Part shown: positions 1 to 9,125 of the stretch, piece after piece
How the letters are laid out: every line of letters begins with the position of its first letter
Numbering within the stretch: position 1 is the stretch's first letter
Source of the DNA: an uncultured Opitutales bacterium
GTDB taxonomy: Bacteria > Verrucomicrobiota > Verrucomicrobiia > Opitutales > Intestinicryptomonadaceae
Direction: 5' to 3'
Length of the DNA: 54,996 nt
NCBI GenBank assembly: GCA_900545715.1
Contig: URAJ01000011.1
Location: 1 to 54,996 of the forward strand
Translations under genes and position numbers: made by a program
Notes under the pieces: generated by a model
What the model was told of the DNA's origin: nothing
The model's database searches: none
The model's input: only the letters and a program-made list of their open reading frames with translations

Positions 1-29
1 AAAAGAAAATAATTTTATTAAATAAATAT

Positions 30-60
30 GTGAAAAATTCTTCAAATAATTTTTTATAAT
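30..60 (+). promoter_or_regulatory. Possible promoter of the GTPase operon
   Basis: A perfect TATAAT lies at 55-60, with only a weak -35 candidate (GTGAAA at 30-35, 19-base spacer). It is followed by a purine-rich stretch at 61-79 and about 85 bases of leader before the ATG at 147. The surrounding DNA is so AT-rich that a chance TATAAT is quite possible, so this is a tentative call. Confidence 0.28.
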
Positions 61-146
61 GAGAAGGAGAAAGGGAGGATTTTATAAAAAAAAGTTTGCA
101 CAAACGCCCGTTTTTACTTGAAATAAACAAAAAGTGTAAATGAACT

Positions 147-1871
147 ATGTTTAGTTTTGGCAAGTCTTCAAAGAATTTCCTGGCGTTGGTGGATTGCGCC
201 GACGCATCTTACAGTGTTGCATCAAAGTTTCCCGTTTTAGTAGGCGGGCAAAACGATTGCTCTTTAAAAATAGAAGGGGCTGATTTTAAATTTGAAGTTT
301 CGGCGGAAAAATCGGGCGGGCTTACTGCAAAACTCCTCGAGCGCGGAACACTGCTCGTTAACGGCATTGAGCCCTCAGACGTATTTGAAGTCGGCGCGGT
401 CTGCACGCTCCAATTCGGTGAACGCCTTTTCTACCTCATCTCCGATAAAGAAGCCTTCGAGCGCGCCAAGCGCATGGACGTTTCAAAATGGCTCGTTTTC
501 TATGCGGAAAACGGCAGAATTGAGGACGAAGTCCCGTTCGGAAGAATAAAATCTTCCGTATTAAACAGAGGCTTGGACGGCACGGGCATAGCCATTTGCC
601 CCAAGGGCTTTGAGACGGGCTTCATGTTTTCAAGCGTCTTCAAAACGGGAAACGCGTCCGAGACCCTGTCGGTGCCGCTTCTGCCAGAATCCGCACACGC
701 TGTCACTTGCCCGCTTTGCTGGCTAAAATTCGACGTCGGCGACGCAATGAGTATAGCCGTTCACGAAAGTTTGCGCGGCGACCCAATCCTCGGAAGCGAA
801 GAAATGCTGCGCTTCCTGCCGACCTCTTTCAACGAAGACGGCGTGCCGCTCGATCCCGCCGGAATGCCCGCGCCAGATATCGCCTGCCCGCATTGCCGCA
901 GGCGCCTGCCGCCGGGTTACTTGGAGCTCGACAACAGAATTTTCTCGATAGTAGGCGCGCCGAGTGCGGGAAAATCATACTATTTGAGCGTCTTAATAAA
1001 AGAGCTCCAAGGTTCGCTCTACCGCAATTTTGGGATAACCTTAAAAGACTTGGATCCGTCCGGAAACGTCCTTCTAACCCAGATGAAAAACCGCCTATTC
1101 TCCGCAAAACGGCCGGAGGACGCAATTCTTGCGAAAACCGCTCTCGAAGGCGCAATGTACGAGCGCTATCCGAGATTCGGCAAAATGGTGGCTCTCCCCA
1201 AGCCGTTCACATATTCCCTATCGGAGGACGGCAAGCCCGAAACATCGATTATTTTTTACGACAACGCAGGCGAACATTTTGAGCCTGGACTCGACATCGA
1301 GGAATCTCCGGGGGCTATGCATGTGGCGAGCTCCTCGGCGATATTCTTCTTGTTCGACCCGGTCTCCAACCGCAATTTTAAGCGCCTAATCGGCCAGCAT
1401 CCCGACCCTCAGCTAAATATTGGAGGGCGAATCGACCAACAGGATACGATATTGTCCGAAATGGAAGTAAGAATTAAAAGGATTCTGTCGGTTGAGCCTT
1501 CCAAGCGCATCGACACTCCCATCGCAATAATTCTGGGCAAGTGCGATATCTGGCGCAATCTGCTGAAGGAAAATCTCGAAAACCCAATAAAAGACGGCTA
1601 CCTCGACCTCTCCATTGTGGACTCAAACAGCGAAAAGTTGCGGCGCTTTATGCTGTCGATTGACCCGTCCATCCCGTCGGGTGCGCAGACAATATCTTCT
1701 AACGTAAGATTTTTCGCGCTTAGCGCGCTCGGGCATTCACCCGAGATGCTTACACTCGGCGAGTGCGCCGGGAAAATCGCGCCCATACCGGAAAAACTCA
1801 ATCCGATAGACGTGGATATCCCGACGATTTGGGCGTTGTCGCAAACGACAAATTTGATACCAACGCGTTGA
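147..1871 (+). CDS. FHA-like, zinc-ribbon, TRAFAC-type P-loop GTPase
   Basis: Predicted cytosolic GTPase, first gene of a four-gene operon. Residues about 25-100 have the strand pattern and spacing of an FHA-like beta sandwich, but the usual phosphothreonine-binding Arg and Ser/His are not obvious. Residues about 110-160 resemble a GYF_2-like module. Two CPxC pairs (CPLC and CPHC) frame a long insertion and should bind zinc. The GTPase part has a P-loop GAPSAGKS at 270-277, a Walker B/switch II-like DNAG at 372-375 and a GKCD in the NKxD position at 464-467. I recognise the overall form as the zinc-ribbon TRAFAC GTPases (double-GTPase 2 type) found next to GAP1 proteins in bacterial conflict-type operons. 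That assignment is from memory of the family. Cellular role unknown. The next gene starts one base after the stop. Confidence 0.72.
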   Translation: MFSFGKSSKNFLALVDCADASYSVASKFPVLVGGQNDCSLKIEGADFKFEVSAEKSGGLTAKLLERGTLLVNGIEPSDVFEVGAVCTLQFGERLFYLISDKEAFERAKRMDVSKWLVFYAENGRIEDEVPFGRIKSSVLNRGLDGTGIAICPKGFETGFMFSSVFKTGNASETLSVPLLPESAHAVTCPLCWLKFDVGDAMSIAVHESLRGDPILGSEEMLRFLPTSFNEDGVPLDPAGMPAPDIACPHCRRRLPPGYLELDNRIFSIVGAPSAGKSYYLSVLIKELQGSLYRNFGITLKDLDPSGNVLLTQMKNRLFSAKRPEDAILAKTALEGAMYERYPRFGKMVALPKPFTYSLSEDGKPETSIIFYDNAGEHFEPGLDIEESPGAMHVASSSAIFFLFDPVSNRNFKRLIGQHPDPQLNIGGRIDQQDTILSEMEVRIKRILSVEPSKRIDTPIAIILGKCDIWRNLLKENLENPIKDGYLDLSIVDSNSEKLRRFMLSIDPSIPSGAQTISSNVRFFALSALGHSPEMLTLGECAGKIAPIPEKLNPIDVDIPTIWALSQTTNLIPTR

Positions 1872-1872
1872 A

Positions 1873-3201
1873 ATGGCATATCAACTGATATTCACAAGTT
1901 CGCCCGTCTCCCTAACAACGGGCAGAACCGGCTTCTCGACTGTCGCGCGGACTTCGGGAATGCCGGAGAAGTTGGCGGCGGCAGTCGAGAGGTGCAGCGT
2001 ATATGAGGCTGCGCGCGGGGCGGTGTATTCGCACCGCATATTGTCGGTAGGTTCGCAGAAATGGTATTTGCTCTCCAAGATTAAAGATGCGGGGGTTGAC
2101 TATACAAACCGCAATAATTTTCTCGCACACCATTTGATTTTGTCGCCCGAGGAGGCTGTTCAGCTAAATTCCAATCCTGCCGAAATACTCCTATTTTGGG
2201 GCGGATGGCTCGGCTCCTGGAGCGGAGAACCGCGCTATATTGAGCCTCCACAAGGCCTATCTGAAATCAAAGAAAAAGCGGAATTGCCGGCGAGGGAGTG
2301 GGAAAAAATATTTTCCGATGCCGGGAAAGCCGCGCTGCTTGGGGCGTCTGCTGTGAAAATTAAGGCCGAGATTTCTTCGGCGGAAACGCTCTTGAGGCTT
2401 TATGCGGAAAGTTTAAGGCTGTTTATAAATCCCGGGCAGTCGTGGGAAATATCGTTTACGACACATTTTAACGCGTCGGAAAACCCGCGCGATTTTATAT
2501 GGCGCGCTGGTTCCGGGGCGGAATTCCAGTGCGAGATAGACGTCGAAAAACGCCTTTGCCCGCCAGCTCCGGACAATAGGTCGGCGGAGTATGCGCGCAC
2601 CGGAATAATGAATAACCGCGAGAAATTCAATTTGAAAGTTTCTGGCCCGGACTTTGGAAAGCGCAAATTTAATGTTGTTGCCGATGCCGGCGAAGAGCGG
2701 ACTTTATTGGATTGGAAAACTATTATTGTAGCTTCTTGCGCAGTCGCGGTGCTTGCGGTTGCTGCGGTTTTCGCGTTTTTCGGGGATTCTGGCGGCGAGG
2801 AAAAAGCCGCCGCGCGCGAAGTTCCCAAGCTTGTCCCAATAAAAAAAGCGCCCGTTCTTAAAAAGTCGGAAATGACGCTCTCTGAAACGCGAGACGCCGT
2901 AAGGCTTGAAATCGAAAACGGAAATTTCCAAAAAGCCCTGTTGATTTGGGACGGATCCACGCATTCAAAAAACGATCCCTCTTACCGCAAAAAAATATTG
3001 AGCGACATAGGGCACAGGGCAGACTCCCTCATGGATTTTTCGGAAAAAGTCTTTTCCCTCGAATCCGCATCGCAGGAGGACTATTCCAAGGCAATTTCAA
3101 ACGTTTTTACCGCGCGCAGGGCGTTGGATATTGCAGGCGTGCCGCGCATCGAAGAACGCATGAAAACATGGAAAACTTTAAACGACAAAATAAAAAAATA
3201 A
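1873..3201 (+). CDS. GAP1-N2-like GTPase-associated membrane protein
   Basis: The N-terminal 260 or so residues, starting MAYQLIFTSSP and containing an invariant-looking GFSTVARTSGMP segment, match what I know of GTPase-associated protein 1 with the type-2 N-terminal domain. Such proteins are encoded beside TRAFAC GTPases of the kind just upstream. A single strongly hydrophobic segment at about 283-305 anchors it in the inner membrane. A helical region of about 130 residues follows it and ends at the stop. The likely role is to tie the upstream GTPase to the membrane and couple its nucleotide state to the other operon products; this is inference. The start is the ATG one base after the upstream stop. 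No Shine-Dalgarno is evident, so translational coupling is likely. Confidence 0.68.
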   Translation: MAYQLIFTSSPVSLTTGRTGFSTVARTSGMPEKLAAAVERCSVYEAARGAVYSHRILSVGSQKWYLLSKIKDAGVDYTNRNNFLAHHLILSPEEAVQLNSNPAEILLFWGGWLGSWSGEPRYIEPPQGLSEIKEKAELPAREWEKIFSDAGKAALLGASAVKIKAEISSAETLLRLYAESLRLFINPGQSWEISFTTHFNASENPRDFIWRAGSGAEFQCEIDVEKRLCPPAPDNRSAEYARTGIMNNREKFNLKVSGPDFGKRKFNVVADAGEERTLLDWKTIIVASCAVAVLAVAAVFAFFGDSGGEEKAAAREVPKLVPIKKAPVLKKSEMTLSETRDAVRLEIENGNFQKALLIWDGSTHSKNDPSYRKKILSDIGHRADSLMDFSEKVFSLESASQEDYSKAISNVFTARRALDIAGVPRIEERMKTWKTLNDKIKK

Positions 3202-5955
3202 ATGACTCCGCAGCTTTTAATAGTTAAAATACAATCCATACTCGGAGGTTCCTCCACCGCCGGCGAACAGCAAAAGAGAGCTATTGCTGCAGAATACTGC
3301 CGCATGTGCGCGGCCGCGAATGAACAGCTCGAAAGGGTCGTGGCGCTGATACGCGCGGGCAGGGAGTATCCGGCGCTACAAGTCGCGGAATCGTGCGGGC
3401 TGCTCGAATCGCTGAATGCGCTCGTATTCCCAGAGCTCCCGCAATGGCGCGACATTTGCGCGTCGGAAAACTATCCCGTGCCGCCGCCGTTCGACGAAGA
3501 GAGAATCGGGCTTGTGCAGTCTCTGTATTCCAAGGGTATTACACAGACACACCCGCTTTACAGGGACTTCCGCAGAGCAATGCGCCTGCGCGACTATCCC
3601 AAAGCCCTATCTGTCATTAGGACTATTGTAAAAATAAACTCCTACGATGCAGAGGCCGCGCGCGAGTGCGAAAAACTCCGCAAAAAAGTTGCTCAAAGCC
3701 TAATCGCGCCACTCGACGCCGCCCTCAACGCAAATGACGACGACAAAATACTTTCCATATGCGCACAGTTGGACCCCGATTCCGACGCCGTAATGAAAAG
3801 CTCCGTATGGGAGCGCGCGCAAAAAATAAGGAAATCCCTCGAAGAAAAGCGCAATGCAAAAAAGAAGTCTGAAATACTAAAAAAACTATCTTCAATAAAT
3901 CCCTCGGAAGATTGGGAGGAGGCTATTTCTCTTTTGTCGGAATTGAGCCTTTTCTCTAACGAGGAGGATTTATCCGAAAGCGAAAGGCAGATAGTCGAAA
4001 AATGCCTTTCCGAATCCGAGAAAAAACATTCTGAAAAACTCGCCGCCGAAAAGGCCGCGCGCGCCCGTAACCAGATATTGATTGAGCTTGAACATCCATC
4101 GGGCGGGTCTTCCTCAGCAAACCTAAAAAAACTTATTGCCCTAAAGTCCGAGGCAGCGGACAAATTGGACGAAGAAACTTCAAAGCGCCTCGACGAGCGC
4201 ATTTTGAGGCTCCGCAAGTCTGCGTTTAGGTCGGCTGTGGCAACTATCGTAATTTCTGCCGCAGTCTTGGGCGTCGCCGCCGGAATATCGTACAAACTTT
4301 ACGCTTCTTGGAAGCAAAACCAGAGGCTTACTGCAGCAGATTCCTTCATTGCCTCCATCGAACAACTCGACTCGCCAACGTCAAAATTGGAGGCCGTCGA
4401 AAAATTCGGCACGGAAAATCCGGATCTCGCGGATTCGCCGAGATACTCTACGCGGCTTACGAAAATAATAGATTCCGCAAATGCCGAGGCGACGGAAAAC
4501 GCAAGAATTTCAAAAGCTTTGGACTCCCTCGAAAAAATCGACTTTGAAGCGGCAAAATCTTCTGACTTCGACGATGCCGCTGCAGTATCGGGAAGCCTGT
4601 CAACGGATATTGCAGTTCTCGATTCCATAAAGCGCTCCGAGTTTAAAGAGAGGCTCGATGCGTTTGTCAAAAAACTAAATTCCGCAACTCAGAGCAGGAA
4701 AATCGCGCTCGGCGACCGCACGCGCGAACTGCTCGAAGAATATGAGAAAATCCTCGCGGACTACGAGGGCTTTGAGTCCGAATTGCCGGTTTTGATTTCA
4801 CGGGAAGAAAAAGTATTAAAAGAATTGCGCCCGATAATGTCGGATACCTCCAAAAATTTCAGGCCGCACAATATAGATTCGGACAGATTTGAAGAAATAA
4901 CTTCCAAAATCTCCACCGCGCGCTCTAAGTACGAAAAATTCGGCATACTGCGCGAAGCGCTGTTGTCTTCAAAAGATACTTACGACTACCTTGCGGCTCT
5001 CGATATGCTAACGGTTGACGGAACCGTGCCCGCGGAATTTTCGCGGAAACTATCGCCAATCGCGGAGCTAAGGCGGGAAATTAAAACAGGGCAGGCGGTG
5101 GAATTCGCCGACTTGGATGCAATAGCGAACCTTCCCGACGCCTTTTCGACGCCAAAAGCGGTATTGCCTGAAAGCAAAACCCTGACGAGCCTATACAGAT
5201 ATACAACAGAATCCGGCTCGCCCGTCTATACAATCGCCCAGGTTTCGGAGCGTACGCAAAAATGGAGCGGAGGGTACACCACGGTGCAGGAGGCGAAAGA
5301 AATTTCCCTCGGCGGAAATATCACATCCACCCGCTATATGAAAAGCAAAACGAGCGGCCGCGAGCCCGTTGGAGACTTGCTGACCGGCGGGGCGCTTACA
5401 CCGGAATCTCTTGTCGGGGTTGAAGTTTTCAAGACGGCGGCGTCTAAGTCTCTCTTGGATGCGCTTGCAATGATAGCAAATTCTAATGTAAATCCTGCGT
5501 ATAAAGCCTATCTTGAAAAAATTATAATTGAAAAATTGAAGGCAAAACCGGTTGAGACGGGCTTCGCGTATTCGCCGAGCGCCAAGGCGCATGCCGATAA
5601 AGTTCTAAAAAACACCTCCGGAATGTTCGACTACTCTTGGATTTTTGAAAAGGACTCTAAGCTCAAATATCTGAAATCCGAGCTGTATTCAGAAGTATTG
5701 CCCGATTTTGAGAAGGAAGCGCATATTTTCGCGAAAGCTGTTGAAATCGCGGAATCTTCACCCCTTGAACTCGTTGGCATTGTGCTCGAAAACGGAAAAA
5801 TGCGGCTTTTTAAGGAGCCAAAAGGGGCATTGTGGGGAGTATCAAAAAAAGGCTTCGGACGCCTTGCCTCCAAAAACGACGCAATTGCGCTCAGCCCGGT
5901 TTTTTCTGAGACGCTCTCTTCCAAGGAGATTATCTCCAAAGCGAAAGAAAAATAA
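3202..5955 (+). CDS. Large single-pass membrane coiled-coil protein, unknown function
   Basis: 917 residues with no domain I can name. The N-terminal 340 residues are charged, helical and low in aromatic residues, with TPR- or coiled-coil-like heptads and many Glu/Lys/Ser runs. One clear transmembrane segment sits at about 344-366. A second long helical region covers about 370-660, and the last 250 residues are more globular, with beta-rich stretches around 675-750. It begins immediately after the TAA of the GAP1-like gene and ends immediately before the next ATG, so it belongs to the same translation-coupled operon. From its size and single membrane anchor, the C-terminal half could form a long stalk and head on the other side of the membrane, as a scaffold or effector for the GTPase. 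Function is unassigned. Confidence 0.6.
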   Translation: MTPQLLIVKIQSILGGSSTAGEQQKRAIAAEYCRMCAAANEQLERVVALIRAGREYPALQVAESCGLLESLNALVFPELPQWRDICASENYPVPPPFDEERIGLVQSLYSKGITQTHPLYRDFRRAMRLRDYPKALSVIRTIVKINSYDAEAARECEKLRKKVAQSLIAPLDAALNANDDDKILSICAQLDPDSDAVMKSSVWERAQKIRKSLEEKRNAKKKSEILKKLSSINPSEDWEEAISLLSELSLFSNEEDLSESERQIVEKCLSESEKKHSEKLAAEKAARARNQILIELEHPSGGSSSANLKKLIALKSEAADKLDEETSKRLDERILRLRKSAFRSAVATIVISAAVLGVAAGISYKLYASWKQNQRLTAADSFIASIEQLDSPTSKLEAVEKFGTENPDLADSPRYSTRLTKIIDSANAEATENARISKALDSLEKIDFEAAKSSDFDDAAAVSGSLSTDIAVLDSIKRSEFKERLDAFVKKLNSATQSRKIALGDRTRELLEEYEKILADYEGFESELPVLISREEKVLKELRPIMSDTSKNFRPHNIDSDRFEEITSKISTARSKYEKFGILREALLSSKDTYDYLAALDMLTVDGTVPAEFSRKLSPIAELRREIKTGQAVEFADLDAIANLPDAFSTPKAVLPESKTLTSLYRYTTESGSPVYTIAQVSERTQKWSGGYTTVQEAKEISLGGNITSTRYMKSKTSGREPVGDLLTGGALTPESLVGVEVFKTAASKSLLDALAMIANSNVNPAYKAYLEKIIIEKLKAKPVETGFAYSPSAKAHADKVLKNTSGMFDYSWIFEKDSKLKYLKSELYSEVLPDFEKEAHIFAKAVEIAESSPLELVGIVLENGKMRLFKEPKGALWGVSKKGFGRLASKNDAIALSPVFSETLSSKEIISKAKEK

Positions 5956-6372
5956 ATGGCTAACTTCTATATAAAGTGGAAGGGCGAAATAAGCGGGCCG
6001 TTTTCAAATTCTGAAATTTTGGAAATGTTAAATACAGGTAAAATAGGCCTGTTGCACGAAATCCGCGAAGAAAATTCGGAGTCTTGGCAGTTTTTAAAGG
6101 ATTTTGACATTTCCAAAGCGGAAAATGCGCCTCAAAAGAAATCGGACGCAGATATGATGTACGCCGCTTTTTTCCTCGGAGGGGCTTCTTTTCTCCACCC
6201 TATAATATATCTCTTTGCTATACTATTTGATGGATATATATTTTTTAGAGCGCGCGCACGAAAAAAAACACAGCCGGAATGGATAAGACTGGCCATTCTC
6301 ATAACTGCCGTCTCCGGAATGGCGGGAATTATTTTTTACAAGAATATATATCCGGTACTTTGTGGCAAATGA
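5956..6372 (+). CDS. Small membrane protein with N-terminal GYF_2-like domain
   Basis: 138 residues. The first 50 or so contain the W-K-G-x-x-x-GPFS pattern, then an x-L-x-x-G turn and a conserved Trp (ESWQFL) that mark the GYF_2 fold, a small proline-peptide-binding adaptor common at the N-terminus of bacterial membrane proteins. The rest holds a hydrophobic stretch at about 73-92 and another near the C-terminus at about 112-134, giving two or three membrane spans. It abuts the preceding gene (TAA directly followed by ATG) and closes the GTPase operon. A role as a peptide-binding adaptor in the same membrane complex is likely by context only. Confidence 0.6.
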   Translation: MANFYIKWKGEISGPFSNSEILEMLNTGKIGLLHEIREENSESWQFLKDFDISKAENAPQKKSDADMMYAAFFLGGASFLHPIIYLFAILFDGYIFFRARARKKTQPEWIRLAILITAVSGMAGIIFYKNIYPVLCGK

Positions 6373-6396
6373 TTATTCTAAATGCGGGGAAATAGG

Positions 6397-6424
6397 TTGC
6401 AAAAAACATCTTTTGTGGGATAAT
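6397..6424 (+). promoter_or_regulatory. Putative nadK promoter, near-leaderless
   Basis: TTGCAA at 6397-6402 and GATAAT at 6419-6424, 16-base spacer. The -10 box ends eight bases before the nadK ATG at 6433, so transcription should start within about two bases of the start codon. No ribosome-binding site can fit. Confidence 0.45.
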
Positions 6425-6432
6425 ACCCTAAA

Positions 6433-7257
6433 ATGAGAAAAATCCTTTTCGTCGTAAACAAGACAAAGCATAAGGCGCGTGAAATAGCCGAAAGGCTGTC
6501 AAATGTCGCGCTGAAAGCCGGTATGGAAATAGAGCTTTGCTCGGATTTCCCCGTTCCCGAGTCGGCATTTGCCGGCGCGGATATCTGTTGCGTGGTCGGC
6601 GGCGACGGAACTATTCTTTCGTGTGTCAATGCAGTCGCAGATTGCGGAATCCCGATTTTCGGCATAAACCTCGGCAAACTCGGATTCCTCGCCCATTACA
6701 GCGATTCAATCGACGACGAATCATTTCTGACTCTCGCAATGGGAGAGGGCAGGTTTCTCGAGCGCGAACTCCTTGAAGCGAAGGTGGACGGGCATTCTTT
6801 CGTGGCGCTTAACGATTTTGCAATAAAGGCTTCCGGAGCCGCGACAGTATCGGGATTGAGTGTAAATGCCGACGGGGAATTTATAGCGGACTACCTCGGA
6901 GATGGACTGATATTTTCCACCCCGACAGGCTCTACGGCCTACAATCTATCCGCCGGCGGACCGCTCGTACACCCAAAGGCAAAAGTTTTTGTGATGACGC
7001 CTATTTGCCCGCATACGCTCTCAAATAGAAGCCTCGTTTACGACGCATCTGCCAAAATTAAGATTTCTTGCATATCGGGGGATTGCGTTTTCGTCTCCGA
7101 CGGGAGGATTGTTGCAAACTTTCCCCGCTGCGCGCAGGCGGACATTTTTATATCGTCAAAAACTGTAAAATTTTCCCGCTTGCACGGGCATTCACATTTC
7201 AGTATTTTGCGCTCAAAACTCGGATGGGCGGAAGACCCACGGCACTCAAAAATATGA
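6433..7257 (+). CDS. nadK: NAD kinase
   Basis: 274 residues, the normal length for the ATP-NAD kinase family. It phosphorylates NAD to NADP in the cytosol. The diagnostic GGDGT motif is at 56-60, preceded by a Rossmann-like first half. The second conserved region (LND followed by the GDGLIFSTPTGSTAYNLSAGGP segment in parts) supplies the substrate-binding Asn/Asp and Thr-Ala-Tyr residues. The ATG at 6433 has no Shine-Dalgarno and sits just behind a promoter-like pair. The TGA stop overlaps the ATG of the next gene by four bases, so the two are translationally coupled. Confidence 0.93.
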   Translation: MRKILFVVNKTKHKAREIAERLSNVALKAGMEIELCSDFPVPESAFAGADICCVVGGDGTILSCVNAVADCGIPIFGINLGKLGFLAHYSDSIDDESFLTLAMGEGRFLERELLEAKVDGHSFVALNDFAIKASGAATVSGLSVNADGEFIADYLGDGLIFSTPTGSTAYNLSAGGPLVHPKAKVFVMTPICPHTLSNRSLVYDASAKIKISCISGDCVFVSDGRIVANFPRCAQADIFISSKTVKFSRLHGHSHFSILRSKLGWAEDPRHSKI

Positions 7258-7730
7258 ATTCCCCGGATATAAATGGCACCCAAAAGGTCGGGGCTTCGGA
7301 AAATGAAGCGCTTATAAAAAAGCTCCGCGCGAGGGACATGGCGGCTTATTTTATTTCTTACGCGGCGGTTGTCTTGACGCTCGCATGCGGAGTTTGCCTT
7401 TTTATCGTAGCCGACTCTTTCCCTCTAATAAGAAGATTTACGGAAACAGCTTTGGGAAAATCTGTCGCGGTTGACGCGTTTTTGCTTATATTTTTTATTT
7501 TTGGAATGCCGCAGTGGGGAATTCTTAGGTTTAAGGCGTGGGCTTGCGCGGGGGCAGCCGCGTATATAGCGTACTCGCTTCCGGAATTTGCCCAGCAGGC
7601 GTGGGCTTTTTGCGCTGCTTCAACGTTGCTTGGTGCGTGCACTCTCCGCAAGGGGCCCGTACTTTCCGCATTTATTGGCGTTGCGGCTTTGCTCGCGTGT
7701 GCATTATTCTATAAAATATTTCAACCCTAA
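7254..7730 (+). CDS. Small multi-pass membrane protein, unknown
   Basis: 158 residues when started at the ATG overlapping the nadK stop (ATGA at 7254-7257). The open frame continues upstream inside nadK, but that extension has no support. A polar N-terminus of about 30 residues precedes four or five hydrophobic segments (about 33-55, 68-88, 95-110, 115-130, 138-155). No recognisable family motif. It lies between nadK and a BrkB-family gene with only six bases to the next ATG, so it is probably co-transcribed with both. Confidence 0.6.
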   Translation: MNSPDINGTQKVGASENEALIKKLRARDMAAYFISYAAVVLTLACGVCLFIVADSFPLIRRFTETALGKSVAVDAFLLIFFIFGMPQWGILRFKAWACAGAAAYIAYSLPEFAQQAWAFCAASTLLGACTLRKGPVLSAFIGVAALLACALFYKIFQP

Positions 7731-7736
7731 AAAACT

Positions 7737-9125
7737 ATGGATTCACCTAAAAAAAATTCGCTGTTTTTTACCGTAAAAAATTTTTTGACCACAAGTATTT
7801 GGGACCCCTATTACTCTGAAAAGAAAGGGCTGGCGGGATTCGGAGTTGTTCTATTGAGAATAATTGTTACGACGATAAACGGGATTCTCAAAAACCGCGT
7901 ATTCGTACAGGCGTCGTCGCTATCGTACGCTACGCTGCTTGCAATCGGCCCGATACTCGCGATAACAATTTTATTCTCAGGAATATTTTTTAGGGATAAA
8001 GGAGAAAAATTTATATACGGGAAAATTCTCGACGCCGCAACTTTTGTTATGCCGGCTGTCGCGGAAATGATGCCACCTGCAAATACCGACTCAGGTAGCG
8101 TCTCAAAAATCAATCCTGTTGTCTTTAAGTTTATAAACAATATATCAAAGGGAAGCGTTTCCGGAGGCGCAATAGGAGTGGCGACAATGCTCGTCACGTG
8201 TCTATTGCTATGCAAAAATATGGAGAGCTCCATCAATTTAATTTGGGGCGCGCGCAAAGGGCGAAAATGGGTAGATCGAATAGTCTTCTACTTCTCGATG
8301 ATTTTCTTTGGTTCCGTAGGCACGATTTTTGGAATGACTTTTTTGGCAACTTCCCAGCTTTCGTCGTTTGTGGGCGGAATCCCGATAATATCGGATTACG
8401 CCTCATGGATAACGTATTTGATAGGCATGGCGGTGATGACAGTCGTTCTGGCTTCGTTCTATAAATTCTTTCCGTGCGCGCGCGTAAAATGGAAGGCGGC
8501 GCTCGTGGGGGGATTTATCATAATGCTGATGCTGATGCTAAACAACAAACTTTCTTTCATATATATCGGATACATTGTTAAGCAGCAAAATCTTTACGGG
8601 TATCTCGCAATAGTGGCTGTGGCAATGTTTAGCCTTTATATATTTTGGCTCGTAATATTGTCCGGAAGCCAGATTACCTATGCCGTGCAATATATGGATT
8701 TTCTATCCGACGACGACGCTTGGAACGCCATGGGGCCGCGTATGCGCGCGCTGTGCGGGCTTGCTGCTTTCGCCGAAATATCCCGCGAATTCTGCCTTCG
8801 CGACGGGATTCCGACGCAGGAGACCCTTTCCTCCAAGCTAAAACTTCCGTCGGCGGCAGTGGCAGCATCGTTGGACATTTTGTCCGACAAGGGATTTGTG
8901 TGCAAAGTTTTGACGGCAGATACGCAGGAATCCGCCGGCTATAAACCTTCTGTTCCCCCAGAATCCGTCACGCTTTCGCGCTTTTTTGAAGAATGGGGAT
9001 ACAACCAGTGCGACAAACCCTCAATTCTATCCCATAGCGAACCAGCGGTTGCCGAGGCGCTTAAATCGATAGACGAATACGCGGGACTCGACATAAGCAA
9101 AAAAACAATAAAAGACCTGATATAA
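7737..9125 (+). CDS. YihY/BrkB-family inner-membrane protein
   Basis: 462 residues. Family features are the N-terminal QASSLSYATLLAIGPI segment, six transmembrane helices up to about residue 320, and the central NLIWGARKGR loop. Older annotations call this family ribonuclease BN, which is incorrect for these membrane proteins; some members are described as transporters or virulence factors, and the substrate is uncertain. Residues after about 330 form a cytosolic domain with a winged-helix look (LRDGIPTQETLSSKLKL and following), seen in many longer BrkB proteins and perhaps regulatory. Its stop shares one base with the pdxH start. Confidence 0.85.
   Translation: MDSPKKNSLFFTVKNFLTTSIWDPYYSEKKGLAGFGVVLLRIIVTTINGILKNRVFVQASSLSYATLLAIGPILAITILFSGIFFRDKGEKFIYGKILDAATFVMPAVAEMMPPANTDSGSVSKINPVVFKFINNISKGSVSGGAIGVATMLVTCLLLCKNMESSINLIWGARKGRKWVDRIVFYFSMIFFGSVGTIFGMTFLATSQLSSFVGGIPIISDYASWITYLIGMAVMTVVLASFYKFFPCARVKWKAALVGGFIIMLMLMLNNKLSFIYIGYIVKQQNLYGYLAIVAVAMFSLYIFWLVILSGSQITYAVQYMDFLSDDDAWNAMGPRMRALCGLAAFAEISREFCLRDGIPTQETLSSKLKLPSAAVAASLDILSDKGFVCKVLTADTQESAGYKPSVPPESVTLSRFFEEWGYNQCDKPSILSHSEPAVAEALKSIDEYAGLDISKKTIKDLI

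Noticed and set aside
2400..2960. Minus-strand open frame of 186 codons
   Set aside because: Antisense to the GAP1-like gene, with Ser/Thr/Ala-rich shadow composition and no motif.
7068..7253. Upstream extension of the small membrane protein
   Set aside because: It would lie wholly inside nadK in another frame, and the ATG at 7254 overlaps the nadK stop as expected for coupling.
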